Shown: positions 16,020-25,110 of the stretch, one piece after another
How positions within the stretch are numbered: the stretch's first letter is position 1
How the letters are laid out: every line of letters begins with the position of its first letter
Translations under genes and position numbers: made by a program
Assembly (NCBI RefSeq): GCF_019112525.1
Contig: NZ_CP077800.1
Span: forward strand, 310,001 to 374,000
Reading direction: 5' to 3'
Source of the DNA: Modestobacter sp. L9-4
Lineage (GTDB): Bacteria; Actinomycetota; Actinomycetes; Mycobacteriales; Geodermatophilaceae
DNA length: 64,000 bases
Notes under the pieces: generated by a model
Database searches by the model: none
What the model saw: the letters and a program-made list of their open reading frames with translations, nothing else
What the model was told of the DNA's origin: nothing

Positions 16020-16379
16020 ATGGGTGTGCGGATCGGTGAACTGGCCCGACTGACCGGGGTGAGCCCCAGGTCGCTGCGCTGGTACGGCGAGCAGTCACTG
16101 CTGTCCGCGGAGCGCACCAGTGGGGGCCACCGGGAGTACGGCGACGACGCGGTCGAGCGGGTGCGGGCCATCCAGGCGCTGTTCGCGGCCGGCGTCCCCG
16201 CCCGGCACGTGGCGGGGATGCTGCCGTGCCTCTACACCGGGACGACGTGCCCGGCCACGGTCGAGCGCCTGGAGCAGGAGCGAGCCCGGCTGCAGGCGCA
16301 GGCCGCGGGGCTCTCCGCCACCCTCGCGAGACTCGACGAGGTCGTCGAGCAGGCACGCGCCCTCCTCGTGACCGCCTGA
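16020..16379 (+). CDS. MerR-family transcriptional regulator
   Basis: 119 residues. MerR HTH at residues 1-70 (VRIGELARLTGVSPRSLRWYGEQSLLSAERTSGGHREYGDDAVERVRAIQALFAAGVP), then a coiled-coil dimerisation helix (VERLEQERARLQAQAAGLSATLARLDEVVEQAR). No cysteine metal site is evident in the short C-terminus, so a small-molecule inducer is more likely than a metal. ATG at 16020 chosen over a GTG three bases upstream. Divergent from the SDR it probably controls. Confidence 0.9.
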   Translation: MGVRIGELARLTGVSPRSLRWYGEQSLLSAERTSGGHREYGDDAVERVRAIQALFAAGVPARHVAGMLPCLYTGTTCPATVERLEQERARLQAQAAGLSATLARLDEVVEQARALLVTA

Positions 16380-16587
16380 CGCCCGGAGCCGCACGCGGCG
16401 CTCCCTCGTGCGGTCGTACCGCGGGCACCGGCTCGACCCGCGGTCTGACCGGGGCACTGACCCTCGGTGGGCACCGGCACGGTCCACGCGGTCGAGCCGG
16501 CCACGCCGGCGCTGCGGGAGCTGTACGTGACGGCCTCCGTCGGCGCGTGCGCAGCGAGCACCACCACCTGCTGACTGCTGCGCGCGC

Positions 16588-17016
16588 TCATGCCCGCCAC
16601 TCCTGGCGGTAGCGAGGGTGGTCGGCGTACGGCAGGGCGAGCAGGCGCAGTGTCTGCGCGGCGAGCTCCCGCCGGCCCCTGTCGTGGTGCACGGTGCTGG
16701 CCAGGAGCCTCCGGCGGAGCGACCGGGGCGCGAGGGCTGCTGCGCACCCCTCGACGACCCCCCGCCTGGCGAGGCACTCTGCGACGACCCGCTCGGGGTC
16801 CCAGCGCACCATGTGCTGGGCGAACGGCTGGTGCATCAGCTGCTGCCAGGGGCCGCAGGCAACGGGTTCGGATGTGCGGTCGACGAAGACGGCATCTCCC
16901 GCACCGCTCCAGTACCACCCGCCGACCCGCTCCTCCCCGACCGGGTGGAACGCCGCACGGGCCGTCGCCGCGTCCTCGGCGATGCGGGCCAGCAGGAAGT
17001 CGCACAGCTCGGTCAT
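16588..17016 (-). CDS. DUF6221 family protein
   Basis: 142 residues. The N-terminus TELCDFLLARIAEDAATARAA, a tryptophan-rich middle (GGWYWSGAGDAVFVDRT), and a C-terminus RRLLASTVHHDRGRRELAAQTLRLLALPYADHPRYRQEWRA match the DUF6221 family of actinobacterial proteins. Members are often encoded near mobile or accessory genes and have no known role. ATG at 17016 preferred to a GTG at 17046. Isolated, with no obvious operon partner. Confidence 0.75.
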   Translation of the reverse strand: MTELCDFLLARIAEDAATARAAFHPVGEERVGGWYWSGAGDAVFVDRTSEPVACGPWQQLMHQPFAQHMVRWDPERVVAECLARRGVVEGCAAALAPRSLRRRLLASTVHHDRGRRELAAQTLRLLALPYADHPRYRQEWRA

Positions 17017-17379
17017 GCAGGCATCCTCGTGCCCCTTCTGGTCCACGTCCGACCACCTGCGTCGAGGACGCAGGACGCCCGCCTCGGTGGGCGGCGCGCG
17101 CCAGTCGTCGTGGCTCTGGCCCAGCCCTGCGGCTGCCTCGTCGACGAGGACGTCAGCGCCGTGCCGGGCGCACGCAGGTCGCCACCCAGCCGCGAGGGAC
17201 CGTCACCGGGCTGCCTCTGTGACGCCCCGGCCCCGCCGTCGATGACGGCGGGGCCGGGGTGTCCCCGAGCCGGCCCGGTGGCCAGGCGGCGGGTCGGTCA
17301 CGTCCGATGTCCCACGAGCACCCGCCGCAGGGACCAGCGAGCGGGGCGGGCGGGGTGCGAGGTCCCGCCCGCCCGGCCG
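17017..17379. other. intergenic region with two strong hairpins
   Basis: I see no gene in these 363 bases. They hold a perfect 16-bp stem with 3-nt loop (17225-17240 / 17244-17259) and the azt terminator (listed separately). The 16-bp hairpin has no associated gene end within 200 bp, so it may be a bidirectional terminator between the DUF6221 and azt genes. Confidence 0.5.
17344..17374 (-). terminator. terminator of the azt operon
   Basis: A perfect 11-bp stem (GGGCGGGCGGG at 17344-17354, complement at 17364-17374, 9-nt loop) begins 5 bp past the aztD stop codon on the minus strand. Confidence 0.6.
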
Positions 17380-17993
17380 TCAGCCGGCGACGACGGCGAT
17401 CTCGTTGGGGGTGGCGTCCAGCTCGGCGGAGGCGATGACCTCACCGGTGGTCAGGTCCAGGGCGTGGACGGCGTCGGCAGCGGGCTCGGTCACGTAGGCG
17501 ATGCCGTCGTGGACCTTGATCGCCGGGTGCGGGTCCTGCCACTCGGCCGGCCCCTCCCACGCGTCGATGACCGGGTGGCTGGCGATCAGCTCGCCGCTGT
17601 CCTCGTCCATGACGTGCACGGCGCCGTCGGTGCCCAGGAGCACGGCCTCGTCGGCCGGACCACGCGCCAGGTCGCGGAAGGTGTACTGCACACCCTCGGG
17701 CAGCGGGACGACCTCCAGCGTCTTGGTCGCGGTGTCGATCAGGGTGACCGCGGACAGCAGGGAGCCCTCGGCGTCCGGGTCGCTGCGGTGGTCACCGAAG
17801 GCGATCCGGGAGGTCTCGGTGGTGAAGACGTTGCCGGTGCGGCCGAACTCGCCGGGGGCCTCGAGCTTGGTGAACTCCCCGTCGTAGACCAGGGCGCCGT
17901 CCTCGCAGCCGAAGACGGCGACCTCGCCGGCGACCGTGCCCTCGCCGTGCACGCCGGGGCAGTTCTCGGCGCGGGCGGTCTCGGCACGGAGGT
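17380..17993 (-). pseudogene. aztD: zinc metallochaperone AztD, C-terminal fragment
   Basis: About 203 residues remain of a protein that is normally near 400. They form the second half of a beta-propeller (NVFTTETSRIAFGDHRSDPD, YTFRDLARGPADEAVLLGTDGAVHVMDEDSGEL, EWQDPHPAIKVHDGIAYVTEPAADAVHALDLTTGEV), matching AztD, the periplasmic chaperone that hands zinc to AztC. The 5' half is missing: the frame runs straight into a poly-G tract at 17994. The break coincides with anomalous sequence, so the gene may be intact in the organism and broken only in this assembly. Confidence 0.75.
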
Positions 17994-18091
<98 letters not shown>

Positions 18092-19035
18092 AAACGCGAG
18101 ACCACGTGAGTGTGGCGTGTTGTGAATATAAATTAGATGTGAGAATACATACACGAATAGATATAAAACAAAAATTAAAAATAGCTAAAATAATAGTAAC
18201 ACACACATGACATTGTGTGAAACCAATAGAAAACGCACATGAGGCGCAATGAATAAGGAAAGATAGAAATTAAATCAGATCAAAAGAATTCTATCTCTCT
18301 AACGCGACGCACAGAATAGAGTAGAAGAGATCAGGCGGACATAGAGATCTCTCTATATATATGACACAATATAACGCAAGATAGTGCTACAGAACATAAG
18401 CTAGAGTGAGTAGAGCTGATCAATCTCTCTCATATAGAAACTACATAGCTAGGAAGAGGGAGGGAGGTACATAAGGAAAAGGATAGAATATGAAGAGTTT
18501 TGAAGAGTAGGGAATATAAAAGAGTGGGTATCGCGATGAGTAAAAGAGGGTATTTGTTTAGAAGAAGGAAAAGGAGTAATAGGGGTTAAATGAGTGAAAA
18601 GTATAAGAGTGGAAAGGAGGGTGTAGTGATAAAAGAGTGTAGGGGGTAAAATAAGAGGGGGAGAAAGATAAAAGAGGGTAAAGAATTAAAAATAAATGAG
18701 TTGTATAAGGATTGATGAATATAGTAGAGAATAAATGAATGGGAGGGAGTAGGGATGAGGGATAAGTTAGAATTATGGATATTGGATAATGATGAATGAA
18801 GTTAAGAAGAGGGGAAGATGATGGAGAATGTGGGATAAGAACAAGAGAAGTAACGAATGAAATAGGAAAAAGTTAGTGTAGTAGAAAAAAGAATGAATAG
18901 AATAAAAGAATGAAGATGAAGTGGATAGTTGTGTAAATAAAGGAAGAAGTGAGAAGAATGAGAGGATGATATGAAGGGGAAATAGTAAGAAATAGGGGTG
19001 AAGAGAAGTGGTAGGTTAGTAAGGAGGAAGTGAAG
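18092..19035. other. anomalous AT-rich, C-depleted block, probable artefact
   Basis: About 944 bases unlike the rest of the window: low GC, purine-rich, and almost devoid of C in the distal half (no C from 18535 to 18841, and none from 18855 through 19037). No start-plus-ribosome-site, codon bias, tRNA, inverted terminal repeat, target duplication or known motif is visible. Open frames through it (for example minus strand 18802-19035) exist only because the complement is pyrimidine-rich. It truncates aztC on one side and, via the poly-G tract, aztD on the other. Most likely a low-quality consensus; a true AT-rich insertion is the less likely alternative. Confidence 0.75.
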
Positions 19036-19629
19036 AACGTGGTGGTTGGTCACCAGGTTGCGGCGGTCGGCGGGCACCTGGGCCAGCTGCTCGCCCATCC
19101 AGGCGTCCAGTTCGGCCAGCCGGCCCTGGTAGTCGGCGACGTCGGCGGCCAGGACGTCGACGTCGATGCCCTCGACGTGCTCGGTGAGGGCATCGGCGAG
19201 CACCTCGGTGACGGTGGTCATCCGCGCCGGGTCGGTCCAGAAGTGCGGGTCGAGACCGGAGGCGTCCTCGCTCACCCACTGCAGGGGCTCGATGGCGGTC
19301 CCGGCCTCGAGCACCGGGACGCCGTCGGCGCGGGCGGCCTCGACCTGCGCGGCCAGCCCCTCCTCCAGGCCGAGCCCGTTGGAGACCACGAGGTCGGCGC
19401 TGCGCAGCCGCGCCGCGTCCTGGGCCGAGACCTCGAAGGAGTGCGGGTCGGACCCGCGCGGCATCAGGGTCATCACCTCCGCCTGCGCGCCCACGAGCTC
19501 CCCGACCACGTCGCCGAGGACGTCGGTGGTCACCACCACCAGCGGCTGGTCCGCCGAGCCGGTGCCACAGCCGGTGAGGATCCCGGCGGCGACCAGCAGG
19601 GCGGCGGCGCCGCCCAGGCCGGGCCTCAT
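19036..19629 (-). pseudogene. aztC: zinc ABC transporter substrate-binding protein AztC, N-terminal fragment
   Basis: 198 residues remain of an expected 300-310. Signal peptide with lipobox LTGC (Cys21), then the cluster A-I metal-binding fold (VVVTTDVLGDVVGELVGAQAEVMTLMPRGSDPHSFE). Visible zinc ligands are His63 (SDPHSF), His129 (DPHFWTDP) and His196/197 (NHHV). The C-terminal lobe and the fourth (Asp) ligand are lost where the frame meets anomalous sequence at about 19036. ATG overlaps the upstream stop by 4 bp. Probably intact in the organism. Confidence 0.82.
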
Positions 19630-20861
19630 CGGCCTGTCTCGGCGAAGAAGGCCGGGGTGACGGCCGTGTCGAGGGTGCGGGCGATGCGGGCGCCGTCGGC
19701 GTAGTCGATCTCGTGCACCACCTGCGCGGAGGGCACGTTGACGTAGGCCCGGTCGGCGTCGACCTCCACCGTCATCGCGGTCAGGTCCTCCGGCGTGGCG
19801 GCCAGCACGTCGGTGGTGGCGGTGACCCCGGCCTCCGGGTCGATGACCAGCACGCGGCCGGTGTCGTCGAGGGCGACGACCCGGTCCTGGTCGTCGTCCA
19901 CGGCCACGGCGCGCAGGAGCGGTGACGGTGTGGGGACGAGCTGCCAGGCGCGTGCGCGGCTGTCCAGCAGCCACAGCCCGCGCGTGCCCGAGACGGCGGC
20001 CACCGAGGGACGCCCGGGTCGCTGGGCGAACGACGTCCCCCGGTCGGCGGCGTCGACCGGCTCCGGGTACGGCACGGACTCGAGGACGACCTGCCCGTCG
20101 GCCTCGGTGGCCAGCACCGCCCCGTCGGCGCAGGAGACCACCACCCCGACCCGGGTGCTCGCCCCGCCTCGGGCGTCCTGGCACGGGACCTCCGCACCAG
20201 CGATCGGCTGCCCGGTGGCGTCCAGGGCGAGGACCTGGTCACCGGTGCTGCTGACCAGGGAGCTCCCGAGCGGCAGGAGCGTTCCGTCGTGCGGCGTGGC
20301 CGTGGTGCTCGCGATCTCCCGCACCTCGCCCTGCCCCAGGGCGAGGCGGTCCAGCACGACGCCCGCGCCGGTGTCCGGGGAGAAGAGGGTCGCCACCTGC
20401 TCCGAGGACCCGACCCGCACCTCACCGGCCCACTCCAGCGTGCCCACCACCCGCGGCTCGGCCCGGTAGTAGTGCGTGTGGTCGCCGTGGTCGACGGTCC
20501 AGGTGCCGGAGTCGACGACGGTGAGCGTCCCGGCGGGCTCGGAGGTGGCGAACAGGAAGCGTCCGTCGCTGACCACCGAGGCGGTGGGGCCCACCGTCCC
20601 CAGCGGGACGTCCTCACCGGTCAGCAGGTCCAGGCTGGAGGTCACCCCGGCCCGGTCGAGGTAGCTGATCCGCAGCTGCGCCTCGGTGACCTCCTCCGCC
20701 CCGGCCACGTACCCGTGCGGGGCCTCGGGCGCACCGGTGGCGGCCGCCTCGCCGGCGGCCGGGTCACCGGAGCCGCAGCCGGCGGTGAGCAGGGCGAGGG
20801 CGACGCCGGTGGCGAGCGCGGGACGGCGGGCGCGCACGGAGGCGCGGTCGGTGCGGGGCAC
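19626..20861 (-). CDS. AztD-like beta-propeller lipoprotein
   Basis: 411 residues. Lipoprotein signal peptide (ALATGVALALLTAGC), then repeated propeller blades with alternating strands (VSDGRFLFATSEPAGTLTVVDSGTWTV, VVALDDTGRVLVIDPEAG, YVNVPSAQVVHEIDYADGARIARTLDT). The segment DHGDHTHYYRAEP holds a HxH motif that could bind zinc, as in AztD. It sits between aztB and aztC, overlapping aztC by 4 bp, so the locus would carry two AztD-like proteins. GTG start at 20861. A role in periplasmic zinc delivery is inferred from context. Confidence 0.75.
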   Translation of the reverse strand: MPRTDRASVRARRPALATGVALALLTAGCGSGDPAAGEAAATGAPEAPHGYVAGAEEVTEAQLRISYLDRAGVTSSLDLLTGEDVPLGTVGPTASVVSDGRFLFATSEPAGTLTVVDSGTWTVDHGDHTHYYRAEPRVVGTLEWAGEVRVGSSEQVATLFSPDTGAGVVLDRLALGQGEVREIASTTATPHDGTLLPLGSSLVSSTGDQVLALDATGQPIAGAEVPCQDARGGASTRVGVVVSCADGAVLATEADGQVVLESVPYPEPVDAADRGTSFAQRPGRPSVAAVSGTRGLWLLDSRARAWQLVPTPSPLLRAVAVDDDQDRVVALDDTGRVLVIDPEAGVTATTDVLAATPEDLTAMTVEVDADRAYVNVPSAQVVHEIDYADGARIARTLDTAVTPAFFAETGR

Positions 20862-20895
20862 GGAGATCTCCAGGGTGAGGGGACGGGGACGTGCT

Positions 20896-21711
20896 TCAGC
20901 GGGGGACGGCGGCCCGGACGGCGACCGACACCGCGACGAGGGCGACGGAGCAACCGGCGATCGAGGCGCCGCCGGCGGTGCTGGCGTGCCAGGACAACAG
21001 CAGCCCGGCGACCACCGCGGCGATGCCGAAGACGGCGCCGAGAGCCATCGTGGAGGGGACGCGGTGGGTCCACTGCCGCGCCGCTGCGGCCGGTGCCAGC
21101 AGCAGCGCGACCACCAGCAGGGACCCCAGCGCCTGGAACGAGGCGACGATCGCGGCGGTCACCAGCAGCCCGAGGACGACGTCGGCGACGTCCGGTCGCA
21201 GGCCGAGCGTGGTGGCGGTCCGCCGGTCGAAGGCCAGGGCGACGAAGGCGCGGTGGAAGGCGGCGCAGACGGTGAGGATGAGCAGCAGGGCGACCGCGAG
21301 GGTGGTCAGGTCGCCGGTCTGGACGGCCAGGACGTCGCCGAAGAGGATGGCGGTGAGGTCGGTGGCGAAGGACCGGGACCGGGAGACGATCACGACCCCG
21401 AGCGACAGCATGCCCACGAACAGCAGGCCGGTCGCGGTGTCGGAGGACAGCCGGGTGCGGCGGGCCACGACACCCACCCCGACGCTCATCACCCCGGCGC
21501 TGACCGCCGCCCCGACCAGCAGCGGCCAGCCGGCCAGGGCCGCCACTGCCACCCCGGGCAACATCCCGTGGGCCACGGCCTCACCCAGGAACGCCGTCCC
21601 GCGGACGACCACCCAGGTGCCGACCACGGCGCAGATGACCGCGGCCAGGCTCCCCCCGAGCAGCGCTCGCTGCAGGAAGGAGATCGCGAAGGGGTCGGTC
21701 AGCCAGGCCAC
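20896..21711 (-). CDS. aztB: zinc ABC transporter permease AztB
   Basis: 271 residues with eight or so hydrophobic helices, of the ABC-3 metal permease family (ALLGGSLAAVICAVVGTWVVVRGTAFLGEAVAHGMLPGVAVAALAGWP is the hallmark N-terminal block). Imports zinc across the inner membrane with AztA and AztC. GTG start at 21711, only 50 bp from the divergent aztA start. It heads the minus-strand run aztB, AztD-like, aztC, aztD. Confidence 0.9.
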   Translation of the reverse strand: MAWLTDPFAISFLQRALLGGSLAAVICAVVGTWVVVRGTAFLGEAVAHGMLPGVAVAALAGWPLLVGAAVSAGVMSVGVGVVARRTRLSSDTATGLLFVGMLSLGVVIVSRSRSFATDLTAILFGDVLAVQTGDLTTLAVALLLILTVCAAFHRAFVALAFDRRTATTLGLRPDVADVVLGLLVTAAIVASFQALGSLLVVALLLAPAAAARQWTHRVPSTMALGAVFGIAAVVAGLLLSWHASTAGGASIAGCSVALVAVSVAVRAAVPR

Positions 21712-21761
21712 GAGCGGCGACCCTACCCGCTACTGATTCTCGATCTCGTTAAGGTGGTGGA
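21712..21761. promoter_or_regulatory. aztB/aztA divergent promoter region
   Basis: 50 bases shared by two divergent starts, with a local AT-rich patch (ACTGATTCTCGATCTCGTTAA at 21731-21751 approximately). A Zur box is expected for this locus, but the patch is only weakly palindromic (TA..GA...TC..TA), so I do not assign one firmly. Confidence 0.35.
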
Positions 21762-22424
21762 GTGGACTCCCCGACCGTGCTGCTCGAGCGGCTGACCGTC
21801 CGCCGCGGCGCGACCCTGGCCCTGGACGGGGTGGATGCGGTGCTGCCGGCCGCCGCGGTGACCGCGCTGGTGGGCCCCAACGGCTCCGGCAAGTCCACGC
21901 TGCTCGACGTCCTGGCCGGGGCCCTCCCCGCGACGTCCGGGCAGGTGGTGGGGCTGCGACCGCTGACGGTCGCCTACGTCCCGCAGCACAGCGCCCTCAC
22001 CCCCGACCTGCCCATCACCGTCGCCGAGACCGTCGCCATGGGCCGCTGGCGCGAGCGTGGCCTGCTGGGGCGACTGCGGGCCGAGGACCGGGCCGTCGTC
22101 GACCGCTGCGTCGAGCTGATGGACCTGCGGGACCTGCTCGCGGCCCCGCTGACCCGGCTGTCCGGTGGGCAGCGCCAGCGGGCCCTGGTCGCCCAGGGCC
22201 TGGCCGTCCGCGCCGACGTCCTGCTCGTCGACGAGCCCACCGCCGGCGTCGACGACGCCACCCGGCTCGCACTCCTGGACGCACTGGCCACCGAGGCCGC
22301 CCGCGGAGCGGTGGTCGTGCACGCCACCCACGACGAGCTGGCCGTGTCCCGAGCCGACCACCTGCTGGCCCTGCGGGCCGGGCGGGTGCACGGACAGCGG
22401 GACGCACCGACAGCCGGTCGCTGA
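21762..22424 (+). CDS. aztA: zinc ABC transporter ATP-binding protein AztA
   Basis: 220 residues. Walker A GPNGSGKST (about 37-45), Q-loop in VAYVPQHSALTPDLPITVAETVAMGRW, signature LSGGQRQRALVAQGL, Walker B DVLLVDEPTAG and the H-loop in VVHATHDE are all present, so it should be an active ATPase. It energises AztB. It is transcribed away from aztBCD, whereas the described azt operons run aztABCD in one direction. GTG start at 21762. Confidence 0.9.
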   Translation: MDSPTVLLERLTVRRGATLALDGVDAVLPAAAVTALVGPNGSGKSTLLDVLAGALPATSGQVVGLRPLTVAYVPQHSALTPDLPITVAETVAMGRWRERGLLGRLRAEDRAVVDRCVELMDLRDLLAAPLTRLSGGQRQRALVAQGLAVRADVLLVDEPTAGVDDATRLALLDALATEAARGAVVVHATHDELAVSRADHLLALRAGRVHGQRDAPTAGR

Positions 22425-22744
22425 CGCGGCACTCCGGCGCCGGCCCCGGACCGGCCCACGGGGGTCCAGCGGGCGTTCTCGTCGGCCTCGTCGACGTGAC
22501 ACACCGCCGTCCCGGTCCCGTCGGGCGACCCCGCCGTCCCGTCCATCACGCCTGTCACCTCACGACTCGCACGCACCCCGGATGCGCACGGGCAACATCT
22601 GACGAAGCGGACCAGTTCGTCTCGTCTTGGTCAAACCTGTGCGAGGTCACGATTTCGCATACGGTCAGTTGCAGCACAGCAGCGCAGGGTCGCCGGCTCC
22701 GAGTCGGCCCCGCGCCCCGCGAACACTTCCCGAGAGGCACTCCG
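22425..22744. other. intergenic region upstream of the HTH gene
   Basis: 320 bases without a convincing gene. A less GC-rich stretch near 22600-22675 probably holds the promoter of the 22745 gene; it includes a short dyad ACGAA (22602-22606) / TTCGT (22616-22620) and a possible -10 CATACG near 22657. Confidence 0.4.
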
Positions 22745-23098
22745 ATGACCCTGGCCCAGCGCTCCCCCGCTACCGCCCTCCCCCGCCAGACCGGCTACGG
22801 CCAGGTCCCCGCCCCCCGCCCCGCCGTCCCCGGCGCCCGCGTGCAGTCCGGCTTCGCCCCGGCCGCCCAGCGCCCGCTGCCGGTGCGCCCGATGGTGCAG
22901 CAGCCCGCCGCCCCCCGCCCCGCGGTGCGCTTCATGACCGTCGCCGAGGTCGCCGCGATGATGCGGGTCTCGAAGATGACCGTCTACCGCCTCGTGCACA
23001 ACAACGAGATGGCCGCCGTCCGCGTCGGCCGGTCCTTCCGGGTCCCGGCCCCCGCCGTCCGCGCGTACCTCGACGGCGCGCGCACCGACGCCGCCTGA
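22745..23098 (+). CDS. excisionase-type helix-turn-helix (HTH_17) protein
   Basis: 117 residues. Residues 1-60 are Pro/Ala-rich and probably disordered. Residues 62-112 form a winged HTH of the excisionase/MerR superfamily (MTVAEVAAMMRVSKMTVYRLVHNNEMAAVRVGRSFRVPAPAVRAYLDG). This exact HTH style is widespread and single-copy in Actinobacteria, so it is a chromosomal DNA-binding protein, not evidence of a mobile element. The AURKAIP1-like mini-gene that often follows such genes is not present here. Confidence 0.85.
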   Translation: MTLAQRSPATALPRQTGYGQVPAPRPAVPGARVQSGFAPAAQRPLPVRPMVQQPAAPRPAVRFMTVAEVAAMMRVSKMTVYRLVHNNEMAAVRVGRSFRVPAPAVRAYLDGARTDAA

Positions 23099-23234
23099 CC
23101 TGACCTCGTACTCCTGACGGCCCGCCGCCCACGCGGGTCCGCCACGTGCGCCGGCGCCGCGCCACGCCAGACGTCCCCGCGCCCGTGGACGACGGCACCG
23201 GGCTGGTCCGCGCCGCACCGCTGAGGGCCGCCGG

Positions 23235-24317
23235 TCACGCGCCGGGCGGGGGGAACACCACCCGCACGCTCATCCCGCCCTCCGGCGGCGCCGACAGCTG
23301 CAGCTCCCCCCGGTGCACGTCGACGACCCGCGCCACGATGGCCAGGCCGAGCCCGCTGCCCGCCGGCGCCGCGGGACCGGTCGACGTCCGGCCGCCGCCG
23401 CGCACGAACGGCTCGGTCAGCGTGGCCAGCAGGTGCGCCGGCACGACCGGGCCGGTGTTGACCACCACCAGCTCGGCCGCGCCCGCAGGCGTCGTGCCCG
23501 TCCGGACCGCCACCTCTCCCCCGGGACCGGTGTTGTGGCGCACCGCGTTGAGCACCAGGTTGGTCACCAGCTGCCGCACCAGTGGCTCGACGCCGTCGAG
23601 GTCGCCCTCCCCCAGCTCGGCGTGCACGGTCAGACCGGCCGCACCGGCCAGCGGGGTCAGCTCGGCGACCACGCCGGCGGTGAGCTCGGCGAGGTCGACC
23701 GGCACCAGCGGCGGGGTGCGCCCTTGGTCGAGCGCGGCCAGGGCCAGCAGCGCCTCCACCGTCTCGGTGCCGCGGGTGTTGGTCTCGTCGAGGCGCCGCA
23801 GCAGCCGCCCGACGTCCACCCCGGCCGGGTCGGCGAGCGCGACGTCGAGCATCGCCCGCTCGACGGCGTAGGGGGTGCGCAGCTCGTGCGAGGCGTTGGC
23901 GGCGAACCGCCGCTGCTCCTCGAAGGTGGCCTGCAGCCGGTCGAGCATGGTGTCGAAGGTGTCGGCCAGCTCGCCGAACTCGTCGCGGGGGCCCCGCAGT
24001 CGCACCCGGTGCTCCAGCGACCCGGCCGCGACCTGCTGGGCGACGGCGTGCACCAGGTGCAGCGGGCGCAGCATCCGGCCGGCCAGCAGCCAGCCGCCCA
24101 CCAGCCCGAGCACGCCGAGCACGCCGAGGACCACCACGAGCTTGGGCAGCAGCGCGTCCAGCAGGTCGCCCCGGTCGGGGACGGGCCGGCCGGCGGTGTC
24201 CCGCAGGTTGCCCTCGGGGACGAAGTGCAGCACGTAGGCCAGCAGCGCGACGGTGCCGCAGCCGGCGACGACGAGGAAGCCGGCGTAGCTCAACGCCAGC
24301 CGCAGCCGGGCGCTCAC
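23235..24317 (-). CDS. sensor histidine kinase
   Basis: 360 residues. Two transmembrane helices (about 10-32 and 60-83) frame a short periplasmic loop of about 28 residues. A HAMP segment (AGRMLRPLHLVHAVAQQVAAGSLEHRV) follows, then the H-box ASHELRTP with His144, N-box NLVLNAVRHN and G-box GSGLGLAIV. The GTG at 24317 overlaps the response regulator stop (GTGA), so the pair is coupled. The tiny sensor loop suggests it detects membrane or lipid-linked changes (inference). Upstream lies a VanZ-VanY fusion, hinting at an envelope signal. Confidence 0.9.
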   Translation of the reverse strand: MSARLRLALSYAGFLVVAGCGTVALLAYVLHFVPEGNLRDTAGRPVPDRGDLLDALLPKLVVVLGVLGVLGLVGGWLLAGRMLRPLHLVHAVAQQVAAGSLEHRVRLRGPRDEFGELADTFDTMLDRLQATFEEQRRFAANASHELRTPYAVERAMLDVALADPAGVDVGRLLRRLDETNTRGTETVEALLALAALDQGRTPPLVPVDLAELTAGVVAELTPLAGAAGLTVHAELGEGDLDGVEPLVRQLVTNLVLNAVRHNTGPGGEVAVRTGTTPAGAAELVVVNTGPVVPAHLLATLTEPFVRGGGRTSTGPAAPAGSGLGLAIVARVVDVHRGELQLSAPPEGGMSVRVVFPPPGA

Positions 24318-24991
24318 GAGGGGTCGGAGGACGGCTCGCCCACGCGGTAGCCCGTGCCGGGCACGGTGTGGATCAGCCACGGGTCGCCCAGCCGCTTGCG
24401 GAGCGAGGAGATGGTGATCCGGACGGCGTTGGTGAACGGGTCGGCGTTCTCGTCCCAGGCCCGCTCCAGCAGCGACTCCGCGCTCACGACCCCGCCGCGG
24501 GCGGCCAGGAGCACCTCGAGCACCGCGAACTGCTTGCGGGTCAGCCCCACGTAGCGGCCGTCGCGGTGCACCTCACGGCGGAACGGGTTCAAGGTGAGGC
24601 CGGCGAACTGCACGACCGGGGGTGCGCCGTCGACCGGCCGGCGGCCCAGCGCGCGCAGTCGCACCACCAGCTCCCGCATCGCGAAGGGCTTGGTCAGGTA
24701 GTCGTCGGCACCCAGCTCGAAGCCCGCGACCTTCTCCTCCAGCCGGTCGGCCGCGGTGAGCATCAGGATCCGGCAGGGCAGCGACCGGGCGACCATCCAC
24801 CGGGCCACCTCGTCCCCCGACGTGCCGGGCAGGTCGCGGTCGAGCAGGACGACGTCGTAGGGGTGGACGGCCAGGCGCTCCAGCGCGCTGTCGCCGTCGT
24901 GCACCACGTCGGAGGCGATCGCCTCCAGCCGGAGCCCGTCCCGGATCGCGTCGGCCAGGTAGGGCTCGTCCTCGGCGATCAGCACACGCAT
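24314..24991 (-). CDS. OmpR-family response regulator
   Basis: 225 residues. Receiver domain with acidic pocket EDE (7-9), phosphoacceptor Asp51 (VVLLDRDLPG) and Lys in LTKPFAM. The C-terminal winged helix (about 130-220: VGLTRKQFAVLEVLLAARGGVVSAESLLERAW, RITISSLRKRLG, IHTVPGTGYRVG) is of the OmpR/PhoB class. Partner of the kinase it overlaps. The ATG at 24991 gives the canonical MRVLIAEDE start. Confidence 0.93.
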   Translation of the reverse strand: MRVLIAEDEPYLADAIRDGLRLEAIASDVVHDGDSALERLAVHPYDVVLLDRDLPGTSGDEVARWMVARSLPCRILMLTAADRLEEKVAGFELGADDYLTKPFAMRELVVRLRALGRRPVDGAPPVVQFAGLTLNPFRREVHRDGRYVGLTRKQFAVLEVLLAARGGVVSAESLLERAWDENADPFTNAVRITISSLRKRLGDPWLIHTVPGTGYRVGEPSSDPS

Positions 24992-25110
24992 GGGGCGAGG
25001 GTAGGGACGTCGGCGTCTCGCGGGCGTATGGCGCAGCAGCCGGGGCCGCTCCCGGGCCTCGGCGGCCAGCTGCCGGGCGGCGACGACGCTGGCCGGCTCC
25101 CACGCGGGTG

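Noticed and set aside
18092-19035. AT-rich block as a horizontally acquired island, phage piece or novel repeat system
   Set aside because: No coding signal, terminal repeats, target duplication, spacer periodicity or RNA-like structure. Homopolymer edge and C depletion fit an artefact better.
18802-19035. Open minus-strand frame continuing AztC into a Phe/Tyr/Ser/Pro-rich tail
   Set aside because: The tail has no resemblance to the AztC C-terminal lobe and exists only because the complement is pyrimidine-rich with few stop codons.
21731-21751. Firm Zur box between aztA and aztB
   Set aside because: The AT-rich patch matches its own inverse at too few positions; kept only as a promoter region.
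22745-23098. Excisionase-like HTH protein as evidence of an integrated element
   Set aside because: This HTH type is a common chromosomal protein in Actinobacteria, and no integrase, att-like repeat or phage gene is nearby.
23099-23234. AURKAIP1-like Lys/Arg-rich mini-gene expected after the HTH_17 gene
   Set aside because: No Lys-rich short frame exists in the gap.
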